Below, piece by piece: positions 34,285 through 42,124 of a DNA stretch of 64,000 nucleotides (position 1 is its first letter; every line of letters starts with the position of its first letter). The notes below the pieces were generated by a model that made no database searches, was not told where the DNA came from, and was given only the letters and a program-made list of their open reading frames with translations. This DNA is from Chryseobacterium cheonjiense. Lineage in GTDB: Bacteria > Bacteroidota > Bacteroidia > Flavobacteriales > Weeksellaceae. The stretch is taken from the NCBI RefSeq assembly GCF_012927265.1, contig NZ_JABBGF010000001.1, positions 1,176,502-1,240,501 of the forward strand. Direction: 5' to 3'. The position numbers and the translations under genes were made by a program.

Positions 34285-35244
34285 TTAAAATTCACGGATC
34301 ACGGATTTTTCGTCGTAAGCCATTTGCGCGATTTCGTCTTTACGTTTGAAGCTTATCTCTTTATGTTGCTTGATGTAATTGATAATTTCAGTAGTTGCGG
34401 CAACCATTTGCGGCGTTCCGCCAATGCGGTCGTGAAAACTGATAGACATTTGGCGTCGCTTTTTTTCGGATTCCTGGTACAGTTGATCAAATTCCATTTT
34501 GACCTGACGGATAAACTGGTCTGCACTGAAGTTTTTTCCTTCGATCAATACAATGTCATTACACCGTATGGTGTAAGGAACAACCGCAAATTCTTTCCCT
34601 TTGACTTTAACCAGAAAAGGTTCGTCGCGGCTTAAATCATCGATATGATATTTGAAACCAAGTTCCTGCAAAATTTCCAGTGTGTTTGCTCCTCGCCTCA
34701 GCCAATTGGCGTTATAGCCGATGGGAGTGAAACCAGTGACTTTTTTAATAGCGTCCGCACCATCTTTGATGAATTTTTTCTCAGTTTCATAAGGCATTGA
34801 ATATTCCGTTGTCCAATCCATACCGTGTGCAGCTGCTTCATGACCTCTTTCCACGATTTCCTTGGCAAGGGCCGGATTTTTCAGTACCGCAGATCCCACC
34901 ATATGTGAGGTCACTTTGATGCCAAGCTTATCCCAATTGTCAAGCATTCTGGGGATACCTTCTTTGTAACCGTACTGGTACCAGGTTTCTCCCGGCAGAT
35001 CGACGAATCCTTTTTGCATATTTTGTGGGAATGGACTTTCAGCATTTACCGGCTGCCCTCCAGCTTCAAACTGCATTGATACGGATACTACAAGTCGTGA
35101 TCCGTCTGCCCACTTTGTATTTTCTTTTTTATAATGCACATGGCCATTCAATTTTGGAGAAGAAGCAAATACATTTAAGGGTTGCACGATTCCTGCAATT
35201 CCGATTAAGCCTGTTTTCTTAATAAAATCTCTTCTGCTACTCAT
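34285..35244 (-). CDS. Tat-exported polysaccharide deacetylase-like (PuuE-type) hydrolase
   Basis: 319 residues with a Tat motif (SRRDFIKK) and hydrophobic region at the N-terminus. The NodB-like barrel shows LVVSVSMQFEAGGQPVNAE, then KLGIKVTSHMVGSAVLKNPALAKEIVERGHEAAAHGMDWT and GYNANWLRRGANTLEILQELGFKYHIDDLS. This is the PuuE/allantoinase-like branch, in which the leading Asp motif is altered (SMQFE). Expected to hydrolyse a C-N bond of an amide or N-acetyl group; the real substrate is unknown. Confidence 0.82.
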   Translation of the reverse strand: MSSRRDFIKKTGLIGIAGIVQPLNVFASSPKLNGHVHYKKENTKWADGSRLVVSVSMQFEAGGQPVNAESPFPQNMQKGFVDLPGETWYQYGYKEGIPRMLDNWDKLGIKVTSHMVGSAVLKNPALAKEIVERGHEAAAHGMDWTTEYSMPYETEKKFIKDGADAIKKVTGFTPIGYNANWLRRGANTLEILQELGFKYHIDDLSRDEPFLVKVKGKEFAVVPYTIRCNDIVLIEGKNFSADQFIRQVKMEFDQLYQESEKKRRQMSISFHDRIGGTPQMVAATTEIINYIKQHKEISFKRKDEIAQMAYDEKSVIREF

Positions 35245-35262
35245 GGTTTTTAGATTTTAAAT

Positions 35263-35766
35263 TTATTGAAATGCCTTTTCTATAATCAGCGTTTCTTCAT
35301 ACATGGTAAATTGGGTGATCAGATTATTTTCGACGGTAATACGCATGGCAAAAGGCATCTTAAAATGTTTTTCGGTTTTCTTCACGGTCCTTTCAACCAT
35401 TCCAAAGACCGCAACCTGATTGCCTCGAAGCAAAAATGATTGCGCTTCAAATTTATCAGACCCTTCAACAAAATAGGTAAAAAGAGTTTTAAACAATTCA
35501 GAAATTTGATCCCTCTTGGAACGATGACCGGTCCAGGGCATATATTTGGATTCGAAAATATACCAGTCTACATTTTCTGAAATGACAGAGGCAATCTTAT
35601 CGGGATTTTTGGAGCCAACATATTCAAAGAATTTGTCAACGGTCTGTTTGGTCTGAAGCTCCTGTTCAGAATAGCTTTGTGCAGTTACATTGCCTGAGAA
35701 ATTCAAAATGACAAAAAATACGATTAATTTTAAAGCACTAATTGTCGTGTTCGTCTTGTTTTTCAT
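35263..35766 (-). CDS. Exported NTF2/SnoaL-like protein
   Basis: 167 residues. A signal peptide (LKLIVFFVILNFSGNVTAQ) precedes a cone-shaped NTF2-like domain: TVDKFFEYVGSKNPDKIASVISENVDWYIFESKYMPWTGHRSKRDQISELFKTLF. ENNLITQFTMYEETLIIEKAF is the typical end strand. Such domains bind or isomerise small hydrophobic ligands. It lies 19 nt upstream of the deacetylase start, same operon. Specific role unknown. Confidence 0.8.
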   Translation of the reverse strand: MKNKTNTTISALKLIVFFVILNFSGNVTAQSYSEQELQTKQTVDKFFEYVGSKNPDKIASVISENVDWYIFESKYMPWTGHRSKRDQISELFKTLFTYFVEGSDKFEAQSFLLRGNQVAVFGMVERTVKKTEKHFKMPFAMRITVENNLITQFTMYEETLIIEKAFQ

Positions 35767-35789
35767 AATTAGCTTTCAAAAAGTTTAAA

Positions 35790-37163
35790 TTAAAATTTAA
35801 GCTGGGTAGTAATTCCTGCGAAGAAAATATTCTTACCGGTTCCTGACGCTTTTATATAATCTTTAGCCTGGAACCATGTTCCTTCCAGGCGGAAATACAG
35901 AAACGGAGTTGGTTCCCAGACAATTTCGCTTTCCAGTTGATTTCCGATTTTCTTCTTGGTAGTGGTATTTCCGGGATAAATTAAAGAAGTATTGGGGGCG
36001 TAAATTCCATCATTGCCGCTGTATCTCCAGAACATATCATAATCGACGATCCAGTCAATGTTCTTGGTAATTTCAAAACTTAATGACGGATGAAAATCAA
36101 TTAAATTGGATGGTCCGATCACAGAAGCTAAGCCAAAGTAAGCACCTCTTGGGAATAACGGATTAAACGTCTGCAACATAGAATCACCCTGCGTTTTATC
36201 TCCACTGATAATTTCCGTTTTGAAACCAATTTCCGGTTTAAATTTTACCGAGTTAAACCGGTAACCACTGTTAATAGAAGCGGTCCATGCGCTGACTTTT
36301 TTTTCTGCCACATCGCCAAACTGAAATACAGCTTCACCATCATAACGCCAGTTTCCGGATTTACCCCAAATTCTAGTTCCTAACGAATGACGGAGTTCTC
36401 TTCCCTTGGCATCATCAAAATTGGCTTTCGTCCTCTTATAACCTAAATAATAAATGTCTATATTTTTGATAACGGGAATTTTATTAAATACAAAATAACT
36501 GCCCCAAAACTGCCGGTCCTGATTGGAAGTGTCATCAAAGATTCCATTGCGGGCGATCACGTAATTCGTAAAAAAGAAATCAGCTGAAACATTTTCCTTT
36601 TCTGTTATCAATTTCAAACCGTCAAAAGACTGCCTGTTATTCGGACCTTCTCTTAAAGCCACCAATCGCTGTGATCCGTACGACAGTTCCTGCCTTCCTG
36701 CTCTTACAATCAATTTTTTACTGCCTTCATTAATAATATTAAAATCCGCAAAAGCCTGATGCAAATCGAGAGGGTTCTGATCGACAGGACTTGGGTCAAT
36801 TCTACCGTCGGCCAAGCTGCTTTGAGCCTGAACAAAAGCCCTGAAAAATTTTCCCGCATGAAAATCCGCGTGGAACAAATATCTTGATAAAACATAGCCG
36901 TCACTGTCCTGCGGCCCGTCTCCCCAATTTTCATTTTTGGCATAGAAATACTGGAATCTTACATCGCCACCTAAACTTAGATAGGTGTCTTTTGAAGCAT
37001 TTAACGGGATAAATTTCATCTTACTGTACCAATCACTTTTTGTAGAATCATTTTTTATAAAACTGTAATCCTCATCGTACCGAAGCGACTTAAAAACCTG
37101 ATATTCCTGAGAAAAACAGAATATAGGAAGCAGGAGCGCTGATAATAAAAGTTTTGTTTTCAT
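35790..37163 (-). CDS. Outer-membrane porin (alginate export/AlgE-like)
   Basis: 457 residues, signal peptide MKTKLLLSALLLPIFCFSQ. The family features DVRFQYFYAKNENWGDGPQDSDGYVLSRYLFHADFHAGKFFRAFVQAQSS, LIVRAGRQELSYGSQRLVALREGPNNRQSFDGLKL and a C-terminal aromatic strand (YFRLEGTWFQ...ITTQLKF) are those of the alginate_exp beta-barrel family. Likely an uptake or export channel for the substrate of this operon, between NTF2-like and MBL genes. Substrate cannot be read from the sequence. Confidence 0.87.
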   Translation of the reverse strand: MKTKLLLSALLLPIFCFSQEYQVFKSLRYDEDYSFIKNDSTKSDWYSKMKFIPLNASKDTYLSLGGDVRFQYFYAKNENWGDGPQDSDGYVLSRYLFHADFHAGKFFRAFVQAQSSLADGRIDPSPVDQNPLDLHQAFADFNIINEGSKKLIVRAGRQELSYGSQRLVALREGPNNRQSFDGLKLITEKENVSADFFFTNYVIARNGIFDDTSNQDRQFWGSYFVFNKIPVIKNIDIYYLGYKRTKANFDDAKGRELRHSLGTRIWGKSGNWRYDGEAVFQFGDVAEKKVSAWTASINSGYRFNSVKFKPEIGFKTEIISGDKTQGDSMLQTFNPLFPRGAYFGLASVIGPSNLIDFHPSLSFEITKNIDWIVDYDMFWRYSGNDGIYAPNTSLIYPGNTTTKKKIGNQLESEIVWEPTPFLYFRLEGTWFQAKDYIKASGTGKNIFFAGITTQLKF

Positions 37164-37197
37164 AACTGTCTATTCAGATCAAACATTCTTAAAAACT

Positions 37198-38217
37198 TTA
37201 TTGAACTGCATTTTTCTTAATGTCTTTGTAGGCATTAGGAATATTGAAATTGTAATGCAGCCAATTGAATAGCGTATATCCTTTATCAAACTCTTTCATT
37301 GCCACGGCAGATTTGGTCTGTTCTAATGTGAGTCCTTCTTTTACAGCGTTTTCTACATTTTTCTGCAGTGCCGTTACATAATCAATGGTATACCTGATGC
37401 CTGCTTTATTGGTAATTCTACCGTGTCCCGGAACGACAATGTCTTTGTCAGAAATCATATTGTAGATTTTGTTGAGGTTTTTTACGGGTTCCAAAAAATA
37501 GCCATCAAACAACCAGGGAATAGCCGGGCTTTCAGCAATAAATGGATTTCCTGCCCACAAAACATTTCCTGCAGGAGATTTCAGATAAACGAAAAGATCT
37601 GCCGGAGACTGTGCTGTTCCCACGTTAATAACCTCCACAACATTTTCTTTTCCCATATCTATTTTCATCGTCTGGTCTACTGCAATCGTGACATCTGCAG
37701 GTCTGTAAACACTTTCCTCAATGCCGCGCCCGCTTCCGAAAAGTCCGATCATAAACTGTTTGATATGGTCATAGTTCTTTGAAAGATTTTCTTTGCAGAA
37801 TTCATTTTGAATAATAATAGTTTCCTTCGGGAGGAGATAATTTCCAAAGCAATGATCTCCGTGATCGCTTGTGTTGATGGCATAAACGATTGGTTTATCA
37901 GTTACTGATCTTATCAGCTTATATAACTGATCGTACAATCTTTTGCTTAACATGGTTTCAATCAGTAAAACACCTTTTTCACCCACGATAAATCCTGCGG
38001 AAGTTGCCTGTGGAATTCCTTTTGTGGTCTCGGCCTCTGTGGTACTGGGTGAGACCACATAAACGTTCTCCGAAATTTTATGCAGTTTTAACGTTACCTT
38101 ATTGGCATCCCAAATAGGAAGGTGGTCGGGCATTGCGGACTGGGCCAACATTGAAATATTGGTAAACAGGAAAGTAGCAACTAGCATGATTCCTGATATC
38201 ATTTTTTGAGTTTTCAT
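37198..38217 (-). CDS. Exported MBL-fold metallo-hydrolase lacking one canonical ligand
   Basis: 339 residues; signal peptide MISGIMLVATFLFTNISMLAQS. The metallo-beta-lactamase fold is clear (VYVVSPS, GFIVGEKGVLLIETML, INTSDHGDHCFGN, NVGTAQSPADLFVYL, VVPGHGRIT). The usual THxHxDH motif reads T-S-D-H-G-D-H, so Ser117 replaces the first His while His119, Asp121 and His122 remain. It may use a single metal or a different site. In the operon it is flanked by the porin and the amidohydrolase. Confidence 0.85.
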   Translation of the reverse strand: MKTQKMISGIMLVATFLFTNISMLAQSAMPDHLPIWDANKVTLKLHKISENVYVVSPSTTEAETTKGIPQATSAGFIVGEKGVLLIETMLSKRLYDQLYKLIRSVTDKPIVYAINTSDHGDHCFGNYLLPKETIIIQNEFCKENLSKNYDHIKQFMIGLFGSGRGIEESVYRPADVTIAVDQTMKIDMGKENVVEVINVGTAQSPADLFVYLKSPAGNVLWAGNPFIAESPAIPWLFDGYFLEPVKNLNKIYNMISDKDIVVPGHGRITNKAGIRYTIDYVTALQKNVENAVKEGLTLEQTKSAVAMKEFDKGYTLFNWLHYNFNIPNAYKDIKKNAVQ

Positions 38218-38237
38218 AATCTAAGTTTTAAGATGTT

Positions 38238-40013
38238 TTAATTTTTTATCGTTTGCACGTAACCTCCAAAATATTTCACCGGAGACCAATCCGGAATTAC
38301 AGGTTCAATCGCAGGATCTAACGTTTTAAAATCTCTTGCGCCGTAGACTACTTTTCCATTCATTACCGTTAAATCAGATTCTATATTTCGGACACTGTCA
38401 TTTGAAACTGTAAAATAATCTTCGGATAAAATGGAAAAATCAGCATACATTCCCTTGATCAGTTTTCCCTTGTCTTTTTCTTCGCCGGAAAACCAGGCAC
38501 TTCCCGAGGTGTAGAGCTGCAATGCGGTGAACTTGTCTAACACCTGATCTTTTGGCCAGAACTGCATTCCGCCCAACGTTTTTCCCGTGATCAGCCAATG
38601 TAGAGCCATCCAGGGATTGTAGGTGGAGATTCTCGTTGCATCAGTTCCCATTCCCACAGGAATTCCCATCTCAAGCATTTTTTTGATTGGAGGCAATTGC
38701 GTTTTGGGTTTGCCATACATTTTTTCATACAATTCACCCTGAAAATACATTCTGAACTGCACCGCTACACCGCCGTTTAACGCTTTTACCCGTTCTAATT
38801 CCCTCGGTGTAATGGTTTCTGCGTGATCGAAAAACCACCGTAAACCGTTAAATGGAATTTCTCTATTGACCTTCTCAAAAACATTCAGCATTCTGTCGAT
38901 TGACTCACCGTAGGTGGCGTGCAGACGAAATGGCCATCTGTTTTTGACAAGTAAGCGGACAATCGGTTCAAGATCAGATTCCATCTTATCGGAAAGAACA
39001 ATTCTTGGTTCGAGAAAATTTTCAAAATCGGCCGCTGAGGCTACGATGTTTTCTCCTGCACCTTCTTCGGTGTACCCATTGGCAACCAAAAGATTGTCAT
39101 TTTTATTGATGACCGTTTCTTTCACCCATTTTTCATAATCCTGAAGTTCTTTTCCTTTCTGTTGGGCAAACAGGTAGTAAGAAATTCTGAGATTCAGTTT
39201 TCCTTGTTTTGCTAGCTCCATCGAAGTTGAATAATCTGCCGGGAAATTCTGTGAACCTCCCGCAGCATCAATAACTGAAGTTAATCCAAAGCGGTTGAGT
39301 TCACGATTAAAGTAAAGAGAACTGTTGATTCTTTCTTCAGGAGTCAGTTTTGTAGTCAAACCTAACGTTGTGTAAATGGCTTTCGGCGTTTCTTTGGCGA
39401 ACATTAAACCTGTCAGGGTTCCGTCTTTATCCTGTTCCAAAATGCTTCCTTCATAGTGGGTATCTTTGGTGTAGCCCAAGATTTCAATTCCTTTTTTATT
39501 CAGAAAAGCTTTTCCATATAAATAGGTAATAAAAACAGGTTTGTCGGGTACAGCTTGATTGATTTCTTCAATAGTCGGCTGTCTTTTTTCCTCAAATCCG
39601 AATTCATTCCAACCACCGATCACTTTGATCCAAACTCCGGGAGGCGTCCTAGCCGCCTGTTCCTTGAGCATTTCCATTGCTCTTTTCAAAGTTTTAACGC
39701 CATCCCAACGCAATTCTGCATTGTAATTGAGTCCTTCACGAATAACGTGAATATGACTGTCATTCAGACCCGGAACTACTGTTTTTCCTTTGGCATCAAT
39801 AGTTTTCGCAGATGAGTTCCTATATTTTTCCAGGATACTTTTTGAAGTTCCTGTTTCCAGAATAATTCCGTTTTTTATTGCCATCGCCTGAACAAATTCT
39901 CCAGCTTTCTCCATCGTAGCAATTTTACCGTTGTAAACGATGAGGTCAGCTTTTTCCTGAGCCTGAATCAGCAGACCAAAGAAAAATAATGGGACTAACA
40001 GTATTCGTTTCAT
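38238..40013 (-). CDS. Exported amidohydrolase (YtcJ-like)
   Basis: 591 residues with signal peptide MKRILLVPLFFFGLLIQAQ. Family features: IYNGKIATMEK, VVPGLNDSHIHVIREG (metal-binding HxH), a central barrel, WFFDHAETITPRELERVKAL, VGMGTDATRISTYNPW (metal-binding Asp), and a C-terminal beta sandwich (GMYADFSILSEDYFTV). YtcJ-type amidohydrolases act on varied cyclic or N-substituted amides; substrate unknown. The signal peptide is notable, since many family members are cytoplasmic. Confidence 0.9.
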   Translation of the reverse strand: MKRILLVPLFFFGLLIQAQEKADLIVYNGKIATMEKAGEFVQAMAIKNGIILETGTSKSILEKYRNSSAKTIDAKGKTVVPGLNDSHIHVIREGLNYNAELRWDGVKTLKRAMEMLKEQAARTPPGVWIKVIGGWNEFGFEEKRQPTIEEINQAVPDKPVFITYLYGKAFLNKKGIEILGYTKDTHYEGSILEQDKDGTLTGLMFAKETPKAIYTTLGLTTKLTPEERINSSLYFNRELNRFGLTSVIDAAGGSQNFPADYSTSMELAKQGKLNLRISYYLFAQQKGKELQDYEKWVKETVINKNDNLLVANGYTEEGAGENIVASAADFENFLEPRIVLSDKMESDLEPIVRLLVKNRWPFRLHATYGESIDRMLNVFEKVNREIPFNGLRWFFDHAETITPRELERVKALNGGVAVQFRMYFQGELYEKMYGKPKTQLPPIKKMLEMGIPVGMGTDATRISTYNPWMALHWLITGKTLGGMQFWPKDQVLDKFTALQLYTSGSAWFSGEEKDKGKLIKGMYADFSILSEDYFTVSNDSVRNIESDLTVMNGKVVYGARDFKTLDPAIEPVIPDWSPVKYFGGYVQTIKN

Positions 40014-40044
40014 TTTTTTAAATTTAATGGGCTGTTGTCAAAGG

Positions 40045-41055
40045 TTATTTTGAAAGGAAAAATGCCAGTAGATCTTTTTGTACCTGAGCGGTATTTTCCT
40101 GAACAATCCAATGTCCGGCGCCCGCAATTTTAGATTCGGTTACATTGTCTGCTACCAATTTAGAATGGTCTTTTAAGAATGCTGCCGCAAAATATTCTCC
40201 GCCCATCGCCAGCAATGGCATTTTTAATTTCGTTTGCATCAAGACCAAATTGTCTTTTCCATCCTGAGGGAAGTTGGCAAACCATTTGAAACTTGATCTC
40301 GCCCCGTTTTTTACAGAGTACGCACGGATAAATTCTTCCGTTTCTTCAGCTGTGAAGGGGTCTTTTGCATGACCTACAACCGGCCAGAAATTGGTAAGAT
40401 ATTCTTTTTCTTTTCCGGTCACAATATCCCCCGAAGCAGGCCAGGCGAAAAAGCCAAACCACCACGCTGAAGCTGAAACCTGAGACCAAACCGGTTCGAT
40501 TCCTGGTAATAAAGCATCCATCAAAGCCACTTTTCTAACTTCGTCACCGTATTGAGCGGCATATGCATAAGCCACCATCAAACCGATATCATGTCCCGCA
40601 AGATTGATCTTGTTGTAACCTAATTTTTTCACAAGTTCGTGGATGTCTTTCGCCATATTTTTTTTGTCATAACCTCCGGCCGGTTTATCAGATTCACCAA
40701 CACCTCTCAAATCGGGTGCAATCACGGTGAAATGTTTAGAAAGTTCAGGAAGAAGACGGTTCCACATAAACCAGTTTTGACCAAAACCGTGAATCAATAC
40801 CAAAGGTTCTCCTTTTCCGCCAATCACATAATGGATTTTAACCCCATTTACCACGGCGGTCTGGTGTTTGAAATTAGCAGGCGGATTGGCGGGCTTAGGA
40901 TCAGTTTTAACCAATGAAGTTTTTGTCTTTACTGAATCTGTCTTTGAGGTAACATCCGATGTACTGAAAGAAGTCAGCATAAAGAAGTTGATTGCTAATA
41001 AGCTTAAAAAAAGCGTACTGTTTTTCTGTTTTAGATTTTTAATGAGTGATTTCAT
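40045..41055 (-). CDS. Exported alpha/beta hydrolase (epoxide hydrolase/dehalogenase type)
   Basis: 336 residues; membrane/signal segment TLFLSLLAINFFMLTSFS, then a linker rich in T/K/P and an alpha/beta-hydrolase domain. LVLIHGFGQNWFMW is the oxyanion loop and NLAGHDIGLMVAYAYA puts Asp156 as nucleophile, as in epoxide hydrolases and haloalkane dehalogenases, not a serine. The catalytic His is in KIAGAGHWIVQENTAQ. The exact reaction is not determinable. Part of the same operon. Confidence 0.87.
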   Translation of the reverse strand: MKSLIKNLKQKNSTLFLSLLAINFFMLTSFSTSDVTSKTDSVKTKTSLVKTDPKPANPPANFKHQTAVVNGVKIHYVIGGKGEPLVLIHGFGQNWFMWNRLLPELSKHFTVIAPDLRGVGESDKPAGGYDKKNMAKDIHELVKKLGYNKINLAGHDIGLMVAYAYAAQYGDEVRKVALMDALLPGIEPVWSQVSASAWWFGFFAWPASGDIVTGKEKEYLTNFWPVVGHAKDPFTAEETEEFIRAYSVKNGARSSFKWFANFPQDGKDNLVLMQTKLKMPLLAMGGEYFAAAFLKDHSKLVADNVTESKIAGAGHWIVQENTAQVQKDLLAFFLSK

Positions 41056-41084
41056 AATTGATAATTTGAATGAGTTATAATTTT

Positions 41085-41873
41085 TTAATTTTTATTATCC
41101 TGAAGCCATTCTGAAATGTAGAGTGCGATTTCCTGCCAGCCCGGCTGGCCTAATACGAAGTGATTCCTGTCCGGAAAAGCTTTAAAGTCGGTTACCGAAC
41201 TTCTATCGCTGTATTTTTTATAATTATCGAAATTCAACTGTCTGGGAATGGTGTGATCATTTTCACCTGCAATAAAGAGTATGGGAGCATGCGGCCTGCT
41301 GAAGTCTACTTTTGCTACGGATGTAATTGTATCTCTTACAACCAGCTTAGACTCCGGAATTGACAATTGCTGATAACCTTTTTCCTGCCATTCTAGGGGA
41401 AGCCCGTTGGCAAAAGCGTATTGCCATTGTGGAAAGCTCATCTGAAAGGTTTTTTTTATTGAAGTGAAAAATCCCAGCGGTCCCCAACCTGCCTTCATAA
41501 AAGAAAACTTGAAAGTCATTATACCTTGCGGAGGAACCGAATGAATCGCCACAACTGATGACGCTAAATCTTTTTGATTTAAGATTTGACCAATCAAACC
41601 ACCGATTGAATGACCAATAATAATGGGTTTTTCATCAAATGATCTGGCAATTTCTCCAAAATGATCAATCAATTGAGCAAGTCTTATAGATGCTACTTCT
41701 GCATCCGGATGTCTTTTTCGGAGTATCTCGGGAGATGCATCTTTGAATGGCCAGGGTGGAGCAATGGTTTTGTATCCTTTGTTATTGAAGAAGTCTTTCC
41801 ATTCGTTCCAACATTCATTGCTGACAAAGGCTCCTGTAATAAATAAGATGGTTTTTCGGTGATTTGTTTGCAT
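41085..41873 (-). CDS. Cytoplasmic alpha/beta hydrolase, first gene of the operon
   Basis: 262 residues from the ATG at 41873; a longer GTG start at 41912 is less likely. The motif GHSIGGLIGQIL has the nucleophile Ser, AGENDHTIPRQLN the acid region and FPDRNHFVLGQPGWQE the catalytic His. The start TILFITGAFVSNECWNEW resembles predicted esterase/peroxidase-like hydrolases; no signal peptide is seen. It is promoter-proximal in the operon and divergent from the HK/response regulator pair. Confidence 0.82.
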   Translation of the reverse strand: MQTNHRKTILFITGAFVSNECWNEWKDFFNNKGYKTIAPPWPFKDASPEILRKRHPDAEVASIRLAQLIDHFGEIARSFDEKPIIIGHSIGGLIGQILNQKDLASSVVAIHSVPPQGIMTFKFSFMKAGWGPLGFFTSIKKTFQMSFPQWQYAFANGLPLEWQEKGYQQLSIPESKLVVRDTITSVAKVDFSRPHAPILFIAGENDHTIPRQLNFDNYKKYSDRSSVTDFKAFPDRNHFVLGQPGWQEIALYISEWLQDNKN

Positions 41874-41979
41874 AACTGGGTTTAATATGGTTGTTATACC
41901 AACACTCTTCACAAAAATTGGGCATTATGTTTAATGGGTTTATAATCAGTTATTTGTGATTTTATCTGAATTTCTAATC

Positions 41980-42026
41980 CAACGATATTTCGTTGTAAAA
42001 CGAAAAATTGCAGCATTATTTCGTTG
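41980..42026. promoter_or_regulatory. Cluster of TTTCGTT/AACGAAA motifs in the divergent promoter region
   Basis: Within 47 bp: CAACGA (41980), TTTCGTTG (41988), AACGAAA (41999) and TTTCGTTG (42019), forming two overlapping inverted repeats (CAACGA/TCGTTG and TTTCGTT/AACGAAA). It lies between the hydrolase operon and the kinase gene, a typical place for an activator site. On the plus strand, TTGG at 42024 begins a sigma-54-like TTGG-N8-TTGAT with one mismatch in the -12 element. I propose it as the upstream activating site of the response regulator at 44364. Confidence 0.5.
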
Positions 42027-42124
42027 GTTGAAAAATTGATTTTTTTTCTTATTATGCATTGTATTTCAATGCTTTAAATTGTAATTTAGCCTTATATTTT
42101 ATAGTGTGAAATCCTCAGAAGCTA

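Noticed and set aside
42024-42040. Sigma-54-like TTGG-N8-TTGAT as a definite promoter
   Set aside because: The -12 element has A where the consensus has C, and it points at the kinase gene, not the hydrolase operon; kept only as a note.
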